Of a stretch of DNA of 11,921 nt, positions 7,681-11,921 are shown in pieces. The position numbers were made by a program, and so were the translations under genes. The notes under the pieces were generated by a model. The model was not told the origin of the DNA, ran no database searches, and was given only the letters and a program-made list of their open reading frames with translations. The DNA is from an uncultured Collinsella sp. (lineage in GTDB: Bacteria > Actinomycetota > Coriobacteriia > Coriobacteriales > Coriobacteriaceae), in NCBI GenBank assembly GCA_934654605.1, contig CAKUGH010000051.1, positions 1 through 11,921 on the forward strand, read 5' to 3'. Positions within the stretch are counted from its first letter, which is position 1. Every line of letters begins with the position of its first letter.

Positions 7681-8985
7681 ATGGCCAAGAGCAGGTACGC
7701 CGATGCCACCAAGGCCGCTCGCAGGGCCGCGATGTCTGCCCATAAAGCTGCGGTAGCCAGCAAAGACGCCGTGTCCGCGACCGCACAGCCGACCGCCAGC
7801 GACAACGCCGCCGCGCCCATCCGCGATGCGCGCCGCGACGAGCTGACACATGTGGACGCCAAGGGCGAGGTACGTATGGTCGACGTATCTGACAAGGCCG
7901 AGACGCACCGTATCGCCATTGCCGAGGGCACCATCCTCATGCATCCCGAGACGCAGGCGATGGTGCTGCAGGACCGCGCCAAGAAGGGCGATGTGCTCGC
8001 CTGTGCGCGCGTGGCGGGCATCATGGCCATCAAGCGTACGAGCGACATCATCCCCATGTGCCATCCGCTGCTCATCACCAAGAGCAAGTGCGATATCGAG
8101 CCTATCGCTCCGGCGGGAACGTCTGCCGAGGACGTGCCCGAGGGTTGGGCACCGGCGCGTGCGGACGGACAGGTCGGCTTTCACGTGCTGGTCACGGCCG
8201 GCGTGACGGGCAAAACGGGCATTGAGATGGAAGCGCTGACCGGCGCGAGTGCCGCGTGCCTGACCATCTACGACATGTGCAAGGCAGTTGACCGCGGCAT
8301 GGAAATCGTCGACGTGCGTCTGCTGCACAAGGAGGGCGGCCGCTCGGGCGTGTGGGATCGCGCGGAGCGTCAAGCTGCTGCTGCCGAGGCCGCCGCTGGC
8401 GACGGCACCGCGCCCGCGAGCGCGCCTGTCGCTGTTTCTGCACCCGCGGCCCCCACGCCCGCCGTCCCCGCCATCGCGTTCATCGGTTACCAGAACTCGG
8501 GCAAGACCACGCTTGTCGAGAAGGTCATCGCCGAGCTTACCCGCCGTGGCCTGCGCGTGGGCTCGCTCAAACATCACGGGCACCATGGCTTCGATATCGA
8601 TGTGCCCGCCAAGGATACCTGGCGCCATCACCAGGCAGGCTCCAAGCACGTGGGCCTCATCTGCGCCACGCGCTGGGCGGAGTACGCCGACACGCGCGAG
8701 GAGGACGAGATGCTGGCGCGCGAGCTGCTGTCACGCTACAACGACGTCGACGTGGTGATCATCGAGGGCTACAAGACCGAGGGCTTCGACAATATCGTGG
8801 TTGCGCGCTCCGGTGTCGACCGCCTGCGCGGCAAGAGTTCGCTTGATCTGGTCGACGGCCGCACGCTGGCCCTCGCCTGCAATGAGGCCCTGGCGCGCCA
8901 GGCTTTTGACGCCGGCTTTGCGACCCGAGCCATCAACATCAACGACGCCCGAGCCATCTGCGACCTGATCCAAGACCACCTTTAG
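7681..8985 (+). CDS. moaC-mobB: MoaC-MobB fusion: cyclic pyranopterin monophosphate synthase joined to MobB GTP-binding protein
   Basis: This 434-residue protein joins two molybdenum cofactor enzymes. Residues about 55-220 are MoaC, which turns the MoaA product into cyclic pyranopterin monophosphate: KGEVRMVDVS (61-70), MCHPL with His128, GIEMEALTGAS from 181, and the catalytic DMCK with Asp198 and Lys201. Residues about 265-434 are MobB, a P-loop GTPase that assists guanine dinucleotide attachment: GYQNSGKT (269-276), then SLKHHGH. An Ala/Pro-rich linker of about 35 residues joins them. The first 45 residues are Ala/Lys-rich and outside either family. The ATG at 7681 follows GGAGG (7668-7672) by 8 bases; the frame is open further upstream inside moaA, but without a comparable site. 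The P-loop and MoaC catalytic residues are intact, so both halves should be active. Confidence 0.95.
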   Translation: MAKSRYADATKAARRAAMSAHKAAVASKDAVSATAQPTASDNAAAPIRDARRDELTHVDAKGEVRMVDVSDKAETHRIAIAEGTILMHPETQAMVLQDRAKKGDVLACARVAGIMAIKRTSDIIPMCHPLLITKSKCDIEPIAPAGTSAEDVPEGWAPARADGQVGFHVLVTAGVTGKTGIEMEALTGASAACLTIYDMCKAVDRGMEIVDVRLLHKEGGRSGVWDRAERQAAAAEAAAGDGTAPASAPVAVSAPAAPTPAVPAIAFIGYQNSGKTTLVEKVIAELTRRGLRVGSLKHHGHHGFDIDVPAKDTWRHHQAGSKHVGLICATRWAEYADTREEDEMLARELLSRYNDVDVVIIEGYKTEGFDNIVVARSGVDRLRGKSSLDLVDGRTLALACNEALARQAFDAGFATRAININDARAICDLIQDHL

Positions 8986-9004
8986 GCTTGACGCTGCGCC
9001 GGCC

Positions 9005-9090
9005 CCAAGCACCCCATCTCGCCCCTCAAACCGTCGCTCGCGTACCAAAGTACGCGTCGCTCCTCTTTCGAGGCGACCTGGGGCACTTGG
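9005..9090. other. Branched imperfect inverted-repeat region
   Basis: CCAAGCACCCCA (9005-9016) pairs with TGGGGCACTTGG (9079-9090) at 10 of 12 positions. Enclosed are a perfect 7-base stem CGCGTAC/GTACGCG (9039-9045 and 9050-9056) and an adjoining bulged stem GTCGC/GCGAC (9056-9060 and 9073-9077). It could fold as a branched RNA after the moaA operon or be a decayed repeat. I cannot assign a family. Confidence 0.45.
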
Positions 9091-9117
9091 AACCGGCTCG
9101 CTACGTTGCCGTAACAT

Positions 9118-9156
9118 AAACCTGCCAAAAAGGGACAGGTTTATTTTGGCAGGTTT
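9118..9156 (+). terminator. Hairpin with GGGACA loop, likely terminator after moaC-mobB
   Basis: A perfect 13-base stem, AAACCTGCCAAAA (9118-9130) with TTTTGGCAGGTTT (9144-9156), encloses a 13-base loop containing GGGACAGG. T-rich sequence follows. The stem is unrelated to family B, but the loop motif is the same, so it may be a cousin of that repeat as well as a terminator. Confidence 0.6.
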
Positions 9157-9176
9157 TATCTGGGCAAACGTTACTT

Positions 9177-9209
9177 CCACCACAAAGGGGACAGGCACCT
9201 TTGTGGTGG
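9177..9209 (+). repeat. Family B 33-bp hairpin repeat, copy 1
   Basis: CCACCACAAAGG (9177-9188) pairs perfectly with CCTTTGTGGTGG (9198-9209) around the loop GGACAGGCA. A run of T follows directly (9210-9214), giving an intrinsic-terminator shape. Two more copies lie at 10719 and 11683 in the same orientation. Confidence 0.93.
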
Positions 9210-9217
9210 TTTTTGTT

Positions 9218-9254
9218 TTGGTAGATGTTTGGGACATGCCTTAAAATCTACCAA
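9218..9254 (+). promoter_or_regulatory. Candidate MFS promoter inside a 9-bp inverted repeat
   Basis: TTGGTA (9218-9223, 4 of 6 to TTGACA) and TAAAAT (9242-9247, 5 of 6 to TATAAT) are 18 bases apart. The same stretch is an inverted repeat: TTGGTAGAT (9218-9226) and ATCTACCAA (9246-9254). It may be an operator overlapping both boxes, or another hairpin of the GGGACA group, since the spacer contains GGGACA (9231-9236). The two readings cannot be separated by eye. Confidence 0.4.
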
Positions 9255-9304
9255 GTAGTTCATCCGGGCGAAGACGGAGAGAAGGGGCCCGATGCGTCCT
9301 TAAC

Positions 9305-9370
9305 GTTGCATACGGAAAGATTGAGTTGATGGTCGGCGGTCAATGCCCGCGGCCCGTATTCGTATGCAAC
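9305..9370 (+). promoter_or_regulatory. Structured leader with 10-bp inverted repeat abutting the MFS ribosome site
   Basis: GTTGCATACG (9305-9314) and CGTATGCAAC (9361-9370) are perfect complements 46 bases apart. The second arm ends directly at the AAGGAG ribosome site (9371-9376). A competing pairing exists: ATACGG (9310-9315) with CCGTAT (9354-9359). This suggests control of MFS translation by leader folding. It matches no riboswitch class I recognise. Confidence 0.5.
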
Positions 9371-9381
9371 AAGGAGCACCC

Positions 9382-10629
9382 ATGTCCCTATCTCGAATCT
9401 CGAAATCCCAACCGTCGTTGTCTGCTCAGGCTAAGCGCTTGGTGGCAATGCGGTTTCTAATCTACACCGGCTTTCAAACCAGCTACTTTATCGGCGTTAT
9501 CGGAACGCTCACCTATGCGGACGGCGCTTCGGTCGTCGCGACGTCGCTGGCCGTTCTGTTTATGAACGTCTTCGTAATCCTGGGGTCCTTTGCGGGCGGT
9601 GCGGCGCTCGACGCCTGGGGTCCGCGCCGCCATTTTCTGCTGAGCATCGTCGGCACGCTGGCAACGGGTGCGGCAATCATCGCCTTTGGCAGCGCGACCG
9701 GAACGGTCCTTGCCGGCGCGGTGCTCTTGGGCTTTGTAATGGGGTTCGCCCAGCCCATCGCCACGTCCTATCCGGCCTACCTCACCGACGACCCCGTCGA
9801 GCTCAAAGACATCAACTCCGCCATCACCATGTTCTCCAACGTGAGCATTATCGTCGGCCCCACGCTGGGCGGCTTTGTTGCTGCGGCAGCATCGTCACGC
9901 GCGGTGTTCGTGCTCATGATACTGTTCACCCTGCTCGCGCTCATTGCCGGCTGGGGCTTTAAGCCGAGGGCAAGTCGCGTCGTCGGGCGCGCGGGCCAAA
10001 GCCCCGACCCCAACACGTCCGCCCGCGCCACCTTCGCGACCAGCATCAAGACGGTCTTCACCAACAGCGTCCTCGCCCTGCTCTTCTGCATCATCTTCCT
10101 CTCGAACTTTGGCTACGGCGCCTTCGATCCGCTGGAGTCGTTCTTCTATCGCGACGTCCTGCACGTCGGCGTCGAATGGATGGGCTGGCTCTCGTCGGCC
10201 TGCGGCGTGGGCGCAGTGCTGGGCGCCGTGGTCGCGCTCCGCATGCCGTCACGCCTCGTCAGCCTTAAAACGCTGCTCGTGGCGCTTATGTCCGTAGGCC
10301 TGGGAAGCCTGCTTTACGTAGGCACGCCGTACGTGGGCGTGGCCCTCATCGGTCAGATCGCCCTTGGCGTTGCCTGGGGCGTCGTCAACCCGCTCCATAA
10401 CACCATTGTGCAAACGACGGCGCCGCTCGAGCAGCTCGGCCGCGTCAACTCGGTCATGGGCTTTGGCAACATGTTCGCCGGCGTGGCCCCGCTGGCGATT
10501 GCTCCGTGGCTGGCAGTAACATTTGGCGTGCAGCAGACACTCGTAGGCGCGGGCCTGGTCGTGACGGCGGTCCCAGCGGCGCTGATGCTGTTTGGACGCA
10601 AGTATTTTGAATGTGCTGCAGAGCAGTAA
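9382..10629 (+). CDS. Major facilitator superfamily transporter
   Basis: This 415-residue integral membrane protein has the layout of a 12-helix MFS transporter: hydrophobic segments through residue 192, a polar central loop (about 193-220, FKPRASRVVGRAG and onward), and a second hydrophobic half. The loop after helix 2 carries a degenerate motif A, GGAALDAWGPRR (72-83), with the conserved Asp77 and basic pair. It resembles the MFS_3/EntS-like and macrolide-efflux type exporters, but the substrate cannot be told. I chose the ATG at 9382, which has AAGGAG 5 bases upstream; the in-frame ATG at 9343 lacks a ribosome site and would put the leader inverted repeat inside the coding region. It is a single-gene unit, with a structured leader before it and a family A repeat starting at the base after its stop. 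Confidence 0.9.
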   Translation: MSLSRISKSQPSLSAQAKRLVAMRFLIYTGFQTSYFIGVIGTLTYADGASVVATSLAVLFMNVFVILGSFAGGAALDAWGPRRHFLLSIVGTLATGAAIIAFGSATGTVLAGAVLLGFVMGFAQPIATSYPAYLTDDPVELKDINSAITMFSNVSIIVGPTLGGFVAAAASSRAVFVLMILFTLLALIAGWGFKPRASRVVGRAGQSPDPNTSARATFATSIKTVFTNSVLALLFCIIFLSNFGYGAFDPLESFFYRDVLHVGVEWMGWLSSACGVGAVLGAVVALRMPSRLVSLKTLLVALMSVGLGSLLYVGTPYVGVALIGQIALGVAWGVVNPLHNTIVQTTAPLEQLGRVNSVMGFGNMFAGVAPLAIAPWLAVTFGVQQTLVGAGLVVTAVPAALMLFGRKYFECAAEQ

Positions 10630-10694
10630 AAACCGTCACAACATTCGATGAAAATCGCGATTTTGCCGAAAAACGTCGAATGTTGTGATGGATT
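10630..10694. repeat. Family A 65-bp hairpin repeat, copy 3 (variant arms)
   Basis: The left arm AAACCGTCACAACATTCGA (10630-10648) differs from consensus by C to A at position 9. The right arm (10676-10694) carries the matching G to T, so the pair is kept; it also has a wobble change and one outer mismatch. The 27-base centre, TGAAAATCGCGATTTTGCCG and onward, is identical to copy 4 and contains the palindrome AAAATCGCGATTTT. It abuts the MFS stop codon. Confidence 0.92.
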
Positions 10695-10718
10695 GTGCTG
10701 AGACCCGAGCACCACAAG

Positions 10719-10751
10719 CCACCACAAAGGGGACAGGCACCTTTGTGGTGG
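10719..10751 (+). repeat. Family B 33-bp hairpin repeat, copy 2
   Basis: Identical to copy 1 over all 33 bases: arms 10719-10730 and 10740-10751, loop GGACAGGCA. Here the sequence after the stem is TTATTGCTC, a poorer T-tract. It follows family A copy 3 by 24 bases, forming an A-B composite. Confidence 0.93.
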
Positions 10752-10846
10752 TTATTGCTCTAGCTGGCTTTGGCTGAACTTTGGCATACCATGTTGCACG
10801 CGCGAATGCGCATCCAACACCGCCACACTACCCAGAAAGGGCCCCC

Positions 10847-11668
10847 ATGGACGCCACATTCAGCCACATCAAAGCCGTGTTCTGCGATATCGACGGCACG
10901 CTGCTCACAAGCGAGCACACGGTGTCCCCGCGCACCGTGGCCGCGATCCGCGCCCTGCGCGAGCGCGGCGTGCTCTTTGGCCTGTGCACCGGGCGCGACG
11001 CCCACGCGACCGAGGCCATGTATGAGCTCTGGGGCATCAACGGCCTGGTGGACGTGATGGTGGGCTGTGGCGGCGCCGAGGTCATCGACCGCGCGCACGG
11101 CATCAACGAGCTGAGCTACCCGCTGCCGGGCGAAACCATCGCGCGCATCTGCAAGCACATGGTAGACCTTCCGGCAACGCCCGTTTGCCCCCGAGACGGC
11201 GTGTTCTACGTTCCCGAGAGCAACGCGTGCGTCGAGCACCTGTCGCGCGTCGACGGCGTGCCCTACCAGGTGGTCGATTTTGCCGAGTTTTTGCGCGAGC
11301 CGCAGCCCAAGGTGATGTTTACCATGGCGCCCGAGGTGATGCCGCAGGTCATCGAGCGCGCATCGACGTTTGCCGACGACACCGTTAAGGCGGCGGCTCT
11401 GCAAACCACGCAGCGGCTCTACGAGTTCATGGATCCGCGCGTGTCCAAGACGCGCGGCCTTGTGCGCGTGGCGGAGCTCAACGACATGGAGCTCCAGAAC
11501 ATCTGCGTGTTTGGCGACGCGGATAACGACACCTGCATGGTGGCCGACGCCGGCGTGGGCGTGGCCATGGCAAACGGCAGCGAGGCCACCCGCGCCGCTG
11601 CGGACTTTGTGACCGCGAGCAACGACGAAGACGGTATCGCGATCTTTATCCAGGAGCATCTGCTTTAG
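10847..11668 (+). CDS. Cof-type HAD-IIB family phosphatase
   Basis: This 273-residue cytoplasmic protein is a haloacid dehalogenase superfamily hydrolase of the Cof/HAD-IIB group, which usually dephosphorylates sugar phosphates, nucleotides or flavin-type metabolites. All four motifs are present: DIDGT with nucleophile Asp14 and Asp16, Thr48 in CTGRD, Lys201 in SKTRGL, and GDADND with Asp224 and Asp228. A type C2 cap occupies the region between about 80 and 190. Length is normal for the family. The ATG at 10847 has GAAAGG 6 bases upstream; the frame is open back to 10781 without a comparable site. It is a single-gene unit between composite repeats (A-B before, B-A after), so its neighbours do not indicate a substrate. 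Confidence 0.93.
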   Translation: MDATFSHIKAVFCDIDGTLLTSEHTVSPRTVAAIRALRERGVLFGLCTGRDAHATEAMYELWGINGLVDVMVGCGGAEVIDRAHGINELSYPLPGETIARICKHMVDLPATPVCPRDGVFYVPESNACVEHLSRVDGVPYQVVDFAEFLREPQPKVMFTMAPEVMPQVIERASTFADDTVKAAALQTTQRLYEFMDPRVSKTRGLVRVAELNDMELQNICVFGDADNDTCMVADAGVGVAMANGSEATRAAADFVTASNDEDGIAIFIQEHLL

Positions 11669-11682
11669 CGATAGGGCAAAAA

Positions 11683-11715
11683 CCACCACAAGGGGGACAG
11701 GCACCTTTGTGGTGG
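11683..11715 (+). repeat. Family B 33-bp hairpin repeat, copy 3
   Basis: Matches copies 1 and 2 except for one A to G change at 11692, which leaves a G-T wobble in the stem. Arms are 11683-11694 and 11704-11715. It lies 14 bases after the phosphatase stop and 10 bases before family A copy 4, so it may terminate the phosphatase transcript. Confidence 0.92.
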
Positions 11716-11725
11716 TCGGGCTTCC

Positions 11726-11790
11726 AAACCGTCCCAACATTCGATGAAAATCGCGATTTTGCCGAAAAACGTTAAATGTTGGGACGGTTT
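11726..11790. repeat. Family A 65-bp hairpin repeat, copy 4
   Basis: The left arm (11726-11744) is the consensus. The right arm (11772-11790) has TTAA in place of TCGA at its inner end, costing one pair and making one wobble. The 27-base centre is identical to copy 3 and in the same orientation. A TTTTGG tail follows. Confidence 0.92.
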
Positions 11791-11910
11791 TGGTTGTGGG
11801 CGGGATGGTTTTCGCCACAGGTCCGCCGGACCCGTCCTGCCAATCCGCCGTCCTCGTTACGTTTTCGCTGCATTTGGGTAAAGCGCCTGCTCCAAGCCGG
11901 CGTTGCCCTG

Positions 11911-11916
11911 TATACT
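11911..11916 (+). promoter_or_regulatory. -10-like box of a gene beyond the right edge
   Basis: TATACT matches TATAAT at 5 of 6, and no coding frame is evident between the last repeat and the window end. No good -35 lies 16-18 bases upstream (TGCTCC is poor), so the call rests on the -10 alone. Confidence 0.3.
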
Positions 11917-11921
11917 AGAGC

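Larger units (their letters stand above)
8986..9381. other. 396-bp non-coding stretch with hairpin cluster
   Basis: No gene is supported here. From left to right it holds an imperfect structured region (9005-9090), three hairpins with GGGACA loops (9118-9156, 9177-9209, 9218-9254), a promoter candidate overlapping the third hairpin, and a leader inverted repeat just before the MFS gene. These parts are listed separately. Confidence 0.8.

Noticed and set aside
9343..9381. Earlier in-frame ATG for the MFS gene
   Set aside because: No ribosome site precedes it, whereas AAGGAG stands 5 bases before the ATG at 9382.
5185..11790. CRISPR-like array
   Set aside because: Repeats are dispersed in separate intergenic gaps with genes between them, not tandem with short unique spacers, and no cas gene is present.

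Overview
The window is GC-rich bacterial DNA with short intergenic gaps, frequent GTG starts and strong GGAGG-type ribosome binding sites. Gene content (multidrug exporters, molybdenum cofactor genes, a Cof-type HAD phosphatase, a Vsr-like nuclease protein) and the style of the intergenic hairpin repeats suggest a gut actinobacterium of the Coriobacteriia, possibly Collinsella. That assignment is inference: there is no rRNA or marker gene here to settle it.

Layout. (1) A MATE-family efflux pump gene on the minus strand runs off the left edge (1-1205). (2) A divergent, two-gene operon (1467-5136) encodes the two halves of an ABC exporter. The first half has degenerate catalytic residues and the second has intact ones, so they should form an asymmetric heterodimer. 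A consensus TTGACA promoter precedes the operon. (3) A lone 345-residue protein with a C-terminal PD-(D/E)XK (Vsr/DUF559-like) domain lies at 5351-6388, bracketed by two copies of a 65-bp hairpin repeat. (4) A molybdenum cofactor operon follows: moaA (6621-7676), then a gene fusing MoaC to MobB (7681-8985). (5) A 396-bp non-coding stretch (8986-9381) is full of hairpins, a candidate promoter and a structured leader. It precedes an MFS transporter (9382-10629). (6) A Cof-type HAD phosphatase (10847-11668) is bracketed by composite repeats. The last 253 bp hold repeats and a -10-like box of a gene outside the window.

MoaA and MoaC together make cyclic pyranopterin monophosphate from GTP, and MobB helps the later guanine-dinucleotide step, so the molybdenum operon covers the first and a late step of the pathway. 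The remaining moa, moe and mob genes must lie elsewhere. MATE, ABC and MFS pumps give three unrelated efflux-type transporters in 11 kb; their substrates cannot be read from sequence.

The most unusual content is non-coding. Family A is a 65-bp element with constant 19+27+19 geometry, present four times and in both orientations. Family B is a 33-bp hairpin, present three times in one orientation. Two further hairpins near 9118-9254 have different stems but carry the same GGGACA loop motif. Together they look like REP/BIME-type repeats, some of which probably double as terminators.
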